A stretch of DNA of 64,000 bases from Cannabis sativa (GCF_029168945.1 NC_083607.1:43075257-43139256), one strand, 5' to 3'. Shown: positions 1 through 13,417, numbered from the stretch's first letter. The notes: generated by a model not told the origin, from the sequence alone. Made by a program: numbers and translations.

Positions 1-1751
1 TGCCTAAGAAGTTGTGAAGCTTCTATAGATTGCCATTAGAAAGAAAATGCTTCAGCGTCTTACTAAAGTAAGTTGCTTGCATTAGAGTAAGTAATTACCA
101 GGTATACCATAAGCCATAGGTTTAGATAAACTCAAACCTATAATACTAGGAACAAGAAGTTTGTTAAGTCCATAGAATAGACTTATTAACTAAAATTTCC
201 TTTTATGTCCTTGTAATAGAAAACTTTAGGTTATTCCATGTGAATGGATTAAACCATAGTTCTATTGGCTTTCTTCTTAGTTTCTTATCTTGACAATCCA
301 TTACTTGTTTAAACTCACAATGGATTTTAATCACTAGTGTCTCCCAAGTCATAAGAAAGCGAGTTCCTAGAAACTCTCCCACTACGACAAGGTACCGTGA
401 ATTATGTCGAAGAAAACTAAATGGTATTGATCTCTTCGGTTGTGACAAGACAACAGAGGCAGTGAGATCATCATATGTTATATAAGATGATAGAAAACTT
501 TCGGAATCAAGAAAAATGTCTCCTTTATTTGCTACTTGTTTTCAGACTTAGTCATTATCTTAGAAAAGTAGTATTTGTTTGAACAAACACTTTCTTATCT
601 ATTGACAATGGGATGGTCCACCCCTAATCACTTAGAATAGCTAACAAACCATGGTTAACAGTTCTAGCTTTTCTTAAGATTTTGATTAGGTCATCCATGA
701 ATCTAGTAATGATTTACATTAAGTATACAACCATTACATCATTTTGAAATTGTATTACCATAGAAGGAATTAGGCAACGACTAGTAACTAATCATCAACA
801 TGCAACTCGAAATTTCTGGGGAGGTAAGTTTGGATATAATTCAAAAATCAAATTAATGATCTTTGAACTGCATATCTACTAACTATTTCTCCACCCCTAT
901 CAGTTCGCAAGATCTTTAACCACTTACCTTAATGGTTTTAACCATTGCTAGAAATTAATGAAATTTTTCAAACATTTCAAATTTCTTGCTAAAAGGTATA
1001 ATCTAGAGTTGTCGTTTTAAGAATACAACGAAAAACTCATATCCACCCCTGAATGTACATCCATCTGCGAATGAGATGAACTTCTTTCAGTGGATATAGG
1101 CATATTAACTCTTTGCAGAGATTGATCTTGTCAAATCCACTATGAACAAGATACAAATGCCATAGATTAATGAAAAATGTGGTTGAGTCTTTTGATGATT
1201 TAGGTATAGTTACATCAAAGAGTTCTTAGAATAGTGCAAGTGGATCTTGGTCACAGAATACCAAACTCATATTCCATACAGTTTGAATCCATTAATAGAA
1301 GATGGATATTAAACACTTGAGAAAGTGTAACTGTATTGTATTCTGGAATTAGAAATATAAGAAAATTTCTATTTGGAATCTAAAATTAAAGTCAAAGACT
1401 TAAATTTATACCAAATATAATGAGTAATTCTATCTTGGACCAGCACTACTAATACAAACTCTAAGTCAGATTTGCCCATACAAGTAGGAGATTTCTAAGA
1501 TTGAGGATTTATATCAATTGGGAATAGAATTTCGGGATTATAATCATATGCGTCATTTAATTTCTTAAGAGAAAATATAATGACATGAAATGATTTATAG
1601 GCCATTCATCCAATAATATATTATTTAGCTAATTCGAAATGAATAAGCTAAGAGGAATTAGGATAATTTCTTTAATAAATAAGAATCCAACGATGCTTCG
1701 ATTAGCGAGAGTCAAAGTAATCTTATTTATATAATCTTCTTGTTTCATATC
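1..1751 (-). pseudogene. Decayed Copia pol (integrase region) of element D
   Basis: No long frame survives, but short stretches on the minus strand are recognisable. At 1101-1169 the translation contains LWHLYLVHSGFDKIN, which resembles the gag-pre-integrase zinc finger of Copia polyproteins (LWH-x-x-LGH-x-G). At about 885-910 LRTDRGGE matches the integrase core motif around the second catalytic Asp. The two are about 70-80 codons apart, closer than in intact elements, which implies internal loss. The last bases of the window edge may be a worn piece of reverse transcriptase, but that is weak. The protein would have cut and joined element DNA into the host genome; this copy is dead. Confidence 0.6.
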
Positions 1752-1756
1752 GTAAA

Positions 1757-3826
1757 TGTAACGCCCTAATGCTAAGGCACGCTACAGTGCTTTTTCAATT
1801 ATTGTGCAATCTTTGCTAATCAAAGAAATTTCTCGAAAAACGTGTCAAATTAAAACTTTTGCTTTAAATATTAAACTTTGTAATATAATATAATATTTAC
1901 AAATCCCGGGATCCCAATTTCAATCTTTTAAAAATTTACTATTTAAACTTTACATTTCAAAATACATAACTTCCAGGTTGCACAGCGACTTTCAAAATAT
2001 AACTCCCAGATGTCCCGAGACCGAACACTCCAGGTCGCGCCGCTTGACATGTACAATCTCACCCGAGCTCAGGTTCATTCTTGTTCAGCCTTCGCCTTTC
2101 CTTTACCTACACATGGAAGCGAACCGTGAGTCAACGTACTCGCAAGAAATGCATATAACATACCATATAATTTCCGACCTGTAAATAGGCGCCCATACAC
2201 CTATTTACAGAGCTTAACAGATGAGTATGAACGTTCAATACCAGAGTACAACCACTATACCACATACACATCGTACCTCACTGTACGAGTGTTGGTAGGG
2301 TTTATCCCGATCACTGAGTAACACTGAGTGATGTACCACACACCTTAGCATTTTCCCATGCTTGTGTTGGTATCACTGTATCGTACTCACAATCACAATA
2401 ATCACTATACCAATGCACTCTATAACTTGTTCATACAAGTGTTGGTAGTGCTTAACATAATTCAAGCATGCATATATAAACACATATACACACATTCAGA
2501 TAATCACATCATACATTATACACAGTTCTTACCTGTTTTCCGAATTCAAGTGTGTTGGCTGACCTGAACGGAATTCACGTGCTAGATGGATGCCCTAATC
2601 ACAATAATTGCAACACAGATGAGTGACTCGCTAAATCACTTTCCGGGACTTAAACTTGAAACTAAAAGTTTCCCTATCGATAACCCTCATGGCAATACCC
2701 TAAATATCTCAAAATTGGCCAAACCTAGGGTTCTGGAAATTCCCCCAACAGTGCACGGTTCCCAACCAAGCAACTGTTCGGGTCACCAACCTGGCCGACC
2801 AGGTTGGTACCGGCCTCCCGAACCGGAATTCGGTTTCATGGGAACCAAAAATCATCCCCCTTAATTCAAATCAAGCCCAAACTTTACCAAACTCTCCAGT
2901 ATACCTATACAATGCATACACAATAGAATCCAAGCAGTATTTCACATAACAAACCAATAAATCCAATTATGCCATTAAAGCTCAAAGCTTGAGTTTCAAA
3001 ACTCAAGCTTGCTTAGAACTAAAATCAAGCATCAAAAACAGTAGCTAGGGACTCAAATCAGCTCAACCTAACCCCAGAATTCGAACCCTAAGCAATTCAA
3101 ACCTTAACAGCTCCTATTACATCAAAACACCATTTCAACCTAACTTAAAAACTTGAAAACTAAGAAGGGTTCAATGGAGCTTACCTTAGATTGATTATCT
3201 CCTATGAAATCCTTGCTGAAATCCAACAATCAACACCAAATTCCCTTGGTTTGTCCCAGCCGAAAGCAAGAAAGAGAGAGAGAGGGTCAAGAACAAAGCA
3301 ATTTTCTATTTTTCCTTTTTCCTTGATTTTTCTTCAAATGAGACAAAAGGACTAAGTAAATCCTTTGCTGAAATTAGCTTGATTAGGTGTCAAAACCTAA
3401 GGCAGCCACCTATCTCTATTTATTAGCAAATGACTAAAATGCCCTTAAAGATATAACTTAGGTATTTCTAAAGCTAGGGGTAAAATGGTCAATTTCCATA
3501 ACCCCGCTCAATCCCGATAATTTATTTTCTCTAAATTATTTCCAACTATGAAATAGGGTTCTAAACTTACCCATGTGATCAATCTAGCCATCCATCGCAT
3601 TTTCCGTTGTCGCCGAGCAAAAATTACAAAATTAACATATTTCACATATAAACTAAATAATACCCCTAGAGTTTAATAAAATCTCCGGAATCGAGAAATT
3701 ATAACTCTAATATTTATTTCTAAATATTGGGGTCCACATTTAAAATTAATTCACAAATAATAATAAAATAATAAAAATTAGTGCTAATTGCCTTTTCTAA
3801 TCCACATTACTAGAGCGGTCATTATA
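1757..3826 (-). repeat. Solo LTR of the Tekay-type family of element B
   Basis: It begins TGTAACGCCCTAATGC, the reverse complement of the end of the element B LTR, and ends AGAGCGGTCATTATA, the reverse complement of its start (one change in the terminal CA). It is flanked by the perfect 5-bp duplication GTAAA (1752-1756 and 3827-3831). No internal domain or second LTR is present, so it is a solo LTR, the usual product of recombination between two LTRs. At 2070 bp it is close to the 2146 bp of the intact B 5' LTR. It lies inside the interior of Copia element D. Confidence 0.93.
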
Positions 3827-3831
3827 GTAAA

Positions 3832-6800
3832 AATACTAGTCTAAGGTGTCATCAATTGATGAACAGCTAGATGTCGCATATACAATATTTATCTTTCGAG
3901 ATCTAACATTATTATGCATGTCTAATGGTGAAAATCCATTAGGGATTTATCTCATTAGAAAAATAAACATGTTAGACCAACAATGAAGATTCGAAATTAA
4001 ACTACAATTTAATAACAGAAAATAACATGGTTCAATATAAATTCATACACAATTCAGAAATTATAAACATATAGCAAGTAGGAATGACTAGTGAAAATAC
4101 TAAAACATACAATCCTAAATAATTTCCAAGGTTTTCAACAAACTGATACAGTGTCCCGGTAGGCGAGAGTCAAAGTATCATTTATTGAATAGAGTTGTCA
4201 GCTCATCTAAAATAGAAACCATTCTAGCAACCTTTTATTCGATCAAAATAAGAATCCAACGTTGTCCCGGTAGGCGAGAGTCAAGGTTATTCTTATTTTA
4301 TGAGCTTCCACCATTGTTTCATGTTTTATGAGTTTATCTCTAAGTAGTCACCGTAGGGGAGAGTCTAAATAGAGACGAAAACTCACAAAACACTTATCAA
4401 ATGAAATCTTACGGTGTTAAATGCGTTCAACGAATAACCATCCATAGGGGGACGAAGTCTAGCGTCTCGAGGTTATATTAAAAACATTTAACTTTTGTAA
4501 GACCAACAATTGAGATCGAATATCTTAATAATAATCAAGCTCATTATTTAAAGTGAGTTGTATTTTCTTTGATTCTCTTTATTTAATTTATTTATTTTAA
4601 ATATATATTTATTTAAAATTTCCAATTTAGAATGAAAAATTTTAAATATAAATTTTAATTTAATATTTATAAATTTTACTTAGATGGATATAAAAATAAC
4701 ATGAATTATTTTCATCTTAGTAATAATTTCCAATAAATATTTAGAAAAATATTCAATTTAAGTTGTTACAAAATTAATTTAAATTAATTTACAACTCAAA
4801 TTTAATTTTCTATAAATATATATATATTGCATTTCGAAAAATTAAAGTATTCAAGAATACAATTTTCGAAATTGCATGTTAAAATAAAAAATTAATCCTG
4901 CAAAAATTATTCTAATTTAATGTTGGCCCAAAATTAATTTACAACAAAAAATATAATTTTCCTATTTAATTAAATGTATAAGAAAAATTTCAAATATTTA
5001 AGTATGATGGTGAAAATCCACTTAAATATTAATTTTCTATTTAATTAAATACACTAGAAAAATACTTCAAGCAAAAATATCACCTATCTAGATTTTCCTT
5101 TGACTAATTAATTCAATTTCTAATAATATATTTTAATTTATTTATTTTAAATTAATCAATTAAATGAAAAAATTATTGATTTAAGTTGGTCCAAAATTAA
5201 AATAAATAATTTACAACTTTAATCTATTTTTCAAATAAAATTCGAAATTCCAGCATTTAAGAAATACAATTTTGAAATTTGATTAATAAAATAAAGAAAA
5301 AATATATTTTGAAAATTATTTAAATTTAGTTGAAAAAATAAATTTCAACCAAAAAATAATTCTCTATTTAATTAAGTGTCATGAAAAAGAAATATTTAAG
5401 TATGATGATGAGAATCAACTTAGATATTTAATTTTCAAGTTAATTAAATTCAAGAAATAAATAATTAAGTGTAGAGAAGGCTTAATTATTAATCTCTAGT
5501 TTAATACTAGGAAAAATATACTTAAAATTAATTGTACCAAAATTAATTATATAAATAATTAATTTCACAATGTATAATATTTTCCTTTTAAATATTAGAA
5601 ATAATAAGTAGTCTAGAAATAACTATTTAGAAAATATCTTATTTGACTAAGTATCTTTTCCACAAAATTTGAAAAAATATCTAATTTAGGTTGTATTAGA
5701 AAAAAATCTAGAACCTAAATATTTTTCAAATTTAAATTTAATTAAATATCAAAAATTAAGTTGTAACCACTTAATTTGAAAAATATTCCATTTTAAGTTA
5801 ATATTCGAAAAGATATTATCTTAAAAAATATCTAAAATATTCTATTTTAAGTTAATATTCGAAAAGATATTAACTTAAAAAAAATATCTTAAAGAATCTT
5901 AATAACCAATGCCTAAAATTCCTCAACTTAATTTTGAAATTTGAAATTCAAAAGATATTCAGATTTAAGTTGGTTAGTTGTAGATAACTAAATATAAACT
6001 TAAATAGGAATATTTAATGAAAAATTTAAATTAAGCTCCAGAAAGAATCTAGATGGTTATAATTCTATATTTAACTTAATACAAGAAAATAAATATAGTT
6101 TAGCTTAAAATAAAGAATTCTTTAAACTATAATTTTCTTAAATTAATTTCATAATAAATGAAATTAATTATGTTGCTAATCAATTTTATTAGGTTAAACT
6201 AGTGTAATTAACCTAGTAAAGTTATTCAAATCAGGCAAATGGGCCTTCACAATTGGGGTAGTTCATGTGAGGGGGTGCTGGGTTCAGTATGTCGTACCCA
6301 CTACTATGGCTCCCAACTCTCACACAAGGCCCAAAACAGAGGAATTTAACCTTAAAATGAACAACTGTTATTAATTGAATAGGCCCAAAAACTAAATGGG
6401 CCTAAATAAAATCTATCAAGAACTATGATATTTTATTTAGCAACAACAACCTATATACATCTATAATAAAATTAAGCACATAGGCTCACACAGGCACACT
6501 TTGGATGGGTCCTATCATGTTGCTAGGTCATACACAGATGAAAGAAGATTGTAAATATACCTGTTACAAATTATTATCTTGACCAAGGGAGCCATCAAAT
6601 TAATAGATCTGGCAAAAGGTAACCATGGCTATTTGCAATCAAGTAATAATAGGTTTTGAAAACTTACACACAAGCTAAAACACATACTCCTGCAACAAGG
6701 TTAGCTGGATAGTTGGATGTAGGATTTATTTAATTTTAAATTAAATTATTAATTTCGAAATAATTAATAATAAAAAAAATAATTTTCGAAAATTTTAAAA

Positions 6801-7709
6801 AAAAATTTGAATAATTCGAAATTTTTTTAAAAAATAAATTTAAAATTAAACCTACAATTTTGAAAAATTAGGTTTCAACCAACCTAAATATCATTTCAAA
6901 ATCTGCTAACTACTTTTAAAATTTAAATGTTATTTTATAAATAAAAATTAAATAAAAAATTAGAAAAGATAAATGAATATCTTTTTCAGATTTTAAATGT
7001 AATTTAAATAAATAAAATAACAAAATTTAAAAGTTAGCAAAATATCTTACATCTTTTTAAAATTACATGATTATAGTTATCTTATTTTAAATTTAAATAA
7101 GGTCAAATTATTTAAAAAAAAAATTAATTTAAAAATTGAAAATCTGACCTTAAATTTAAAAATAAGATAAAATATAATCAAATTTAAAAATAAGATAGAT
7201 AATTAAGCAAAAAAGATAGATACTAACTATTTTAAATTCAAATTACACTAATATCTTGAATTAAATTTAAAAAATAGTAAATTAATTCATAATGATAATT
7301 AGAATTGAATTAGGAATAGTAATAGTATAAATATAGAACTACACAAAAAATCGGAAGTTAATTCCATGAAAAAGCATGAAAAATCGAAGAAAAAACGAAA
7401 AAATTGTGAGCTGTACGGACAGTTTTCTCGATCGCAGGAAAATTTCAGCACAACTCCGATTTTTTCGAATCTTCAAAAAATCATAACTAATTCAAATTAA
7501 ATCGAAATTGAGTTCTGTAAAAAAATAACTTGCTTAATTTTTTCCATACTATCCAATAAAAATAATTCCAGAAACAGATATTCAATTATTTTTAACAAAA
7601 ATTCACAAACAACAATCAATCATCAAATAACACTCAATACAACATGATACCATCAAAAAACAAACAAACAATCGTTTTAAAGTCCAAATTTCTTGCAAGT
7701 AAATCAATT
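3832..7709 (-). other. Untranslated leader of Copia element D
   Basis: This very AT-rich stretch has no coding frame. Reverse-complemented, it parallels the leader of element C (51831-55432), including the same short block around TGTCCCGGTAGGCGAGAGTC, seen at 4152-4171 and 4263-4283 with weaker copies near 4350 and 1700. Another shared module (3880-3990 and 4430-4520) has TCGAAAGAT-like and 'attgttggt' blocks. D lacks a recognisable gag where C has one. The leader thus seems expanded by tandem modules and followed directly by decayed pol. Confidence 0.7.
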
Positions 7710-7714
7710 ACCAT

Positions 7715-7727
7715 GGCTCTGAGGCCA
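7715..7727 (-). other. Primer-binding site of element D
   Basis: On the minus strand this reads TGGCCTCAGAGCC, two bases inside the LTR end. It differs from the usual initiator-Met site TGGTATCAGAGCC only at TA to CC. Element C has the near-identical TGGCCTCAAAGCC at the same place. Confidence 0.7.
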
Positions 7728-8187
7728 GTTGTTGGAAATTATTTTACCAAGATCTTAGATCTACTCAAAAGTATGTTTATTAACACCCTAAATATGAACT
7801 TTCTAAAACGATGAAATAAACACATATAAAGTTTAGGAAACCTTACATTGGGTGCAGCGGAATATAATGACTCCTTCCGTTCAGATATCTAGCCCTTGAT
7901 TCCTTTCTGTAGCAGAGCATTATCAATATCTGAACCTGGATCTCTTTTTTTGAATCTTTGATGTTGAAACTCCTTCTTGCTGAAAGTCTTTCTTCACGAT
8001 CTTCCTCACTATGATTAAGGTATCACTTGCTGTGTGTGGGCACTACTCATACACTAAGAATTTCGAAATTTCAATGAAGAAGAGAGAGAGAGTGGGTTCG
8101 GCCAAAGATAGGGAGAGAGAGAGGCTCAGTTTTTTCTGAATCAGAAGTGTCAGAAGAAAAGTGTAATTTTCCTGAAGCCTTCACTAT

Positions 8188-8196
8188 CTATTTATA
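8188..8196 (-). promoter_or_regulatory. TATA box of the D LTR
   Basis: CTATTTATA on the plus strand is TATAAATAG on the sense strand. The same box sits at the same place in the C LTRs (51370-51378, 59083-59091) and the E LTR (61799-61807), so it is a conserved part of the family promoter. Confidence 0.6.
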
Positions 8197-8591
8197 GCAT
8201 TCCACTAGGGTTAGGTTTGAATTATTTGGCATTAAAATAATGAAAATATCAGAGGGAAAACCCTACAAAAGTGGCCGGCCCTATACATGTTTATTTGGGC
8301 CTCACTTTTTGCAATTTTGCAGTTTTACCTTTTCTGCATCTGATTTTTTCAAAAACGCCAATTTTCTAATTCAGCCATTTAAATGTCAATTCTAACTATT
8401 TAATAACTATAAATAATTATTAAATAATATTGTCATTTATCATATTTATTAATTGAACCATACAAAGTATCATACTTAACAAATATGCCCCTAAAACTCT
8501 TTCTTTACAATTTCGCCCTTACTTAGTGAAAAATTCACAAATAGACATAGTCTAATTTGAGAATTACCGTTACACCCTACAATGTATTTAT

Positions 8592-10511
8592 TGTTGGATA
8601 TTATTTTACCAGGATCTAGATTTACTAACAAGTATGTTGGATTAACAACCTAATATGAATTCTAAAACAATGAAAATAAACACATATAAAGTTAGAAAAC
8701 CTTACAGTGGGTGCAGCGGAATAATATGACTCCTTCCGTTCAGATCTCTAGCCCTTGATTCCTTTCTGTAGCAGAGCATCACCAAGATCTGAACCTGGAT
8801 CTTCTTTTCTCCTTCTTTGATGCATAAATTCCATAGTCTTCCATACTATGATTGAGATACCACTTGATGTGTGTGGGCACTACTCATCTCACAAGGATTT
8901 CGAAAATTCTCTCTCTTTTCTCTCTTAATTTCGTGGCTGATAGTGTCTTATGATGTACAAGAGAAGAGAACAAGGTTGCTTTATATAGGGAAAAGGGAGA
9001 GCACAACTTTCCAAATAAAACAGTTTCCTTAATTACTGTGTAATCAATTAACTGCCTTATTTAGTGTGATCCACCACTTTCCTATTATAGCTAGGCTTTG
9101 ATTAGCAATTACATGACAATTAAAATTAAAAATAATAATTGGGAAACAAGAAAAGAGGTGCCGGCCATAGGGTGATATGGGCCTCACTTGGATTTTGCAG
9201 TTTCCTCAATTTTATTTCAATTTCTCCAAAAATATCATTTTTCCAATTCTAATCATTTAAATGCCAAAACTAATTATTTAATAAGTAAAATAGATTGTTA
9301 AATAATATTGTCATTTAAAATAATTATTAATTAGACATACAAAGTCTCTTAATTAATAATTAAACCTAGAAACCCTTTTCTTTACGATTTCATCCTTAAA
9401 CTGTGAGAATTCATAAAGTAGACATAGTCTAACTTTTAGAATTATAATTGATTAATTAAAATCAATTAACTGAGTCTTACAAGTAGTATGGCCTCAACTA
9501 GTATGGGGACCATGGGTCTATATAACCGAGCATCCAATAAGTCGAACCGAATTTACCAAGTAAATTCCCTAACTTATTAATTCCTCATTGAATCCACACT
9601 TAGAACTTGGAATTGCACTCTCAGTCATATAGAAACGCTCTATATGTTCCACGATATAGACACGTCATTAGTTATCCATTGTTATAACCCTAATGTGATC
9701 AATGATCCTCTATATAGATGATTTACACTGTACAGGATTAAATTACCGTAACACCCTACAATGTATTTTATCCTTAAAACACTTAACCCTGTATAAATGA
9801 TATTTCACCTAAGTGAAATGAGATCTCCACCATTTATCTTCGTTTGGTTAAGCTCGAAGGAAATCATCCTTTACTTCTATTTGCCAAATAGAAGCTATAG
9901 ATTCCATATTTATGTTAGCGCTCCCCCACTCAATTGCATTACCGTGTTTCGAAAATGTACGTATTACCCTGATACAAAACTGGGCTTAACTAACAAATCA
10001 AAGAACACGAATAACACTCTTGAGATTGAGCCTAACCATATCAGGATTTCGATCATGTGATCTAGGATCAACAAGTGATATTGAATTGAATAGATATTAC
10101 GGTAAGTTTCAAAATCTAATTCAAAGTTCAATATCGGTCCATTCCAATGCATACTCCATGCATCCGATACTGGAAAACTTTGCCAATGTCTTGGAAAGGA
10201 CATAACACTTTTCCAAGGTGTAAGAATACCTATCGCTGATTATACCATGTCAGTCTAAATCCAGTGTTCTGACAAATCAGGGAATCTACTTTTGAACATA
10301 TAATAAAGATTATATTCCACTGTGCTGACAACACTATAATCTTTAACAAACTCATATGTTCTGGACTTAAAAAGAATTCATACATTATATACATATATAA
10401 TCATGAAATAAATCATGTGAACCATGCAACATAAAATGTTATTTCTGATCTTTATTAATAAGTAAATCTGATTATATGAAATGAGTTTTATTTAGGGCAT
10501 AAAACCCAACA
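8592..10511 (-). repeat. Solo LTR of the same Copia family, nested in the D LTR
   Basis: It runs from TGTTGGATATTATTTTACC to CATAAAACCCAACA, 1920 bp, against 1910 bp for the E LTR. It is flanked by the perfect duplication TTTAT (8587-8591 and 10512-10516). Removing it and one TTTAT joins the D LTR seamlessly through 'caatgtatttattcc', the same context found uninterrupted at 9760. There is no internal sequence, so it is a solo LTR. A TATA-like TTTATATAGGG lies at about 8980. Confidence 0.93.
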
Positions 10512-11249
10512 TTTATTCCTTAAAACACTTGACCCCGTATAAATGATATTTCAGCTTATGTGAAATGAGTATTCCACCATTTATGTTCGTTTGGTCAAGC
10601 TCGAAGGAGATCATCCTTTGCTTACTATTCGCCAGATAGAAGCTATAGATTCCATGTTTATGATAGCGCTCCCACTCAATTGCACTACCGTGTTCCCAAA
10701 ATGTACGTATCACCCTGACCTAAAAGTAGGCTTAACTAACAAATCAAAGAACAAGAATAGCCTTTCAAGATTGAGCCCAATCATAACAAGATTAAGAACA
10801 TTTATCTAGGATCAACTAGGCGATATTGACTTGAATAGATATTACGGTAAGTTTAATAAATCTAAGTCAAAGTTCAATATCAGTCCCTTCCGATGCATAC
10901 TCCATGCATCCAACCTGAGCTTTACTTTAACAAATGCTCTGGAAAGAACATAGCACTTCTCCAAATGCAAGTAAATTCTGTTGTAGATTATCATATCAGT
11001 AAAACTCTATGTCTGATAAATCTAGGAAACTTTATTCACAAAGTCATGTTTACTTTCCAATGTGTTGACGGCACAATAAACATGATCAAGTATGTGAAAA
11101 GGGTTTCAGATGAATTTATACATTATGTACATATAATCATGAAATAAATCATGTGAATCATGCAACATTAAATGTTATTTCTGATCTATATTAATAAGTA
11201 AATCTGATTATATTGAAATGAGTTCTATTTAGGGCATAAAACCCAACAT

Positions 11250-11324
11250 TATCAACTTGCCGCTCTTGATTCAGATGTTAGAGCAATACAATTGGTGATA
11301 AAGAACAAGCTTATATATAGCTAA
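11250..11324 (+). pseudogene. Possible C-terminal exon of an unidentified host gene
   Basis: Immediately right of element D one frame reads 24 codons to a TAA at 11322-11324, with a balanced composition (it contains LAALDSDVRAIQLVIKNKL) unlike the surrounding AT-rich translation. It is followed by about 150 bp that resembles a plant 3' untranslated region ('cttgtaactttgttcttg'). D would have cut it from its upstream exons. I do not recognise the protein, and a chance open stretch is possible. Confidence 0.3.
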
Positions 11325-12694
11325 CATAAAGGAGTTTAGTAGTATAGATAGAGATCAAATTAATGATGTATGTAAATATTTTTTAACTCTCTTTTTTGGT
11401 TGTAAAGTGCTGAATTGTAACTTGTAACTTTGTTCTTGTATACACAAGAAAGCTAATGCCTAATTTCAAATATATATACAGAATAATTCTATGATAGGCA
11501 CATTGGTTTTGTTCCTATAGCATAGAGACATTTTCTTAACCCTTCTTCTATATAAGTGTACACATTACTAAATGTGTACTTGTGTGTATCGAATTAAATG
11601 TTAATTTTTAAATGTATTAACACCCAAAAAAAAAAAGTTAGATTATTTAATATGAAATATTGGAAAGACATATATCAGTGACCCTAATCCCTAATTTCTA
11701 TCTCTTCCTCTCTAGTTTCTATTTCTCTATGATTTTTGAAAAGTAAGATGAGTGAGCCAATGACAGACGTGGGAGCTCGCAGCTGAGGAAATTGACGGTA
11801 AGGGCGGAGGTCACTGCTAAACAGAGCTTTTGGGCAAGTCGACAATGGGGGGTAAAGGCTCACACATTTTTCTAGGTTTCATACATGCTCAACATCGTCA
11901 GAGAAGTAAGGGACACAGGCCTGTGATGCTTCATGAAGCCTCCTCTTCTATGACAATGATTTGGTGATAATGCCAAATGATACTCTCCCTCCTTATATCA
12001 ATTACCTATTTCTATTATAGTTCATGGGTATGAGACAACTAAAACGTCATCTATCTTATTTTTCCACAAAAAAAAAATCGGTATTTTTGGGCAAAAGAAT
12101 TACTGTCACTTTAGCAAAAATGGTCATTGTGAAATAATGTTTTCTTTCCATTGCAATTATGTATTAATGTATTTGGTTTTTGATTGCAAATTGTATCTGA
12201 TTGAAGAGAAGAGGAGTGAGAGAGAGAGAAAGGAAAACAAACAATGTATTAATTAATTGAGGAGTAAAAATATATTAATTAATTGATTTAATAAATTATT
12301 ATTTAATTTTTAAAATATTATTAAATAAATAAATTTACAAATAATCTAATACACTCTAAATATTAATTATTGTTATCCACTTATCAATTTATCACCATTA
12401 GATCTACTATCTATGGTTGGACAAAATCAATATACTTTCCATAGATATGTCATATATATATATATATTGCTCAAGACTATTATTTATTTATTTATTATTT
12501 TATTTTTTTGAAATTAAACTCTTATTAACAAGTACCAGAGTTTAATACAAATCAATAAAAAAGATGAAAAATTCTCAATCTAAGCTAATTCACCATCCAC
12601 CCTAAGTGCATGCACAACTAATTTATGAGAAACAGACATGAACTAGGGATGCCTCAGGAAAATTAGAAAGCAAACTAGAAAAAAACTAAAAAAC
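11325..12694. other. AT-rich intergenic DNA, no gene seen
   Basis: There are only short frames and simple repeats, including (AT)n near 12455. At about 12500-12690 a run of T followed by 'gaaattaaactcttatt' resembles the reverse of a LINE 3' end like that at 14104, but no coding frame supports it. Confidence 0.5.
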
Positions 12695-12845
12695 CTAGTA
12701 TATATATAAAGGAGTGTTTTGAAGAGGGTGATGTGGCAACTTAATTGTTGATTATTTTCTAATCTCTCCTCTCTTATTTTTTTGATTTATTCTTATTTAT
12801 TTAGCCTATAAAAATGGAACTCAATGGCTATGATCAAATTATTAA

Positions 12846-13189
12846 GGGTAAATACCATTTTAGATCCTGTGTTTTGCAAAAGTTACAGATTGGACCCTGT
12901 GTTTTGTTAAATGACAAAATGGACCCTGTATTCTCTAAAATAGTAAAAATAGGACCCTGAGCTTAATTTTTGATAACTTTTTTTTTAATACAACCAACTT
13001 GAAGACAATGCTTAATACGAACAGATACAAAAAATGTAAACAGTTTTGTCATATAGCACTTTTAAATCGGATTATAATTAAACTTTATTTTGACAAAAAA
13101 TCAATTCAGGGTCCTATTTGTACTATTTTAGAAAATACAAGGTCCATTTTGTCATTTAACAAAACACAGGGTCCAAAATGGTATTACCC
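12846..13189. mobile_element. Mutator-type fold-back MITE
   Basis: The left end GGGTAAATACCATTTTAG and the right end (reverse complement GGGTAATACCATTTTGG) begin long inverted repeats of over 90 bp, both including CCTGTGTTTTG and AATGACAAAATGGACC blocks. The left arm has an extra internal 'cctgtgttttg' copy. A perfect 9-bp duplication AATTATTAA flanks it (12837-12845 and 13190-13198). Nine bases is the hallmark of Mutator-like transposition. There is no coding capacity at 344 bp. Confidence 0.85.
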
Positions 13190-13417
13190 AATTATTAATG
13201 ATCAACTTTTCTTTCTCTCTTTTATTTTTAATCTTTATTTAGCCTATAAAAAGTAGAACTCAATAGTTAGAGATCAAATTATTAATGACAAATAAAATGC
13301 CACAAAAAAAATCATTAATAATAAACTTTTTTTTTTTCTCTTTTTCGTCTCTCAATCTTCCCTTCTAGCTTTTCGTATTCTCGTCTATTTGTCTCCCCTA
13401 TACATATGATTAATTCT

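Larger units (their letters stand above)
1..11248 (-). mobile_element. Copia-type LTR retrotransposon D, partial, minus strand
   Basis: The sense strand reads right to left: 5' LTR (7730-11248), primer-binding site (7715-7727), long AT-rich leader, then decayed pol, which runs off the left edge of the window. The 3' LTR is therefore outside. Leader and LTR match elements C and E of this window, so all three are one family. Two solo LTRs sit inside it, at 1757-3826 in the interior and at 8592-10511 in the LTR. The Copia assignment rests on a gag-pre-integrase zinc-finger remnant and an integrase DRGGE motif at the left end. The right-hand target duplication should be TTATC (11249-11253); its partner is outside. 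Confidence 0.85.
7730..11248 (-). repeat. 5' LTR of element D, split by a solo LTR
   Basis: The LTR pieces are 7730-8591 and 10517-11248, about 1594 bp together. It starts (on the plus strand) TGTTGGAAATTATTTTACC and ends GGGCATAAAACCCAACA, matching the ends of the C and E LTRs. It lacks about 300 bp found in the other family LTRs between the 'aattaccgt' and 'tagtctaa' blocks. The split is an 8592-10511 LTR of the same family with its own TTTAT duplication. Confidence 0.9.
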
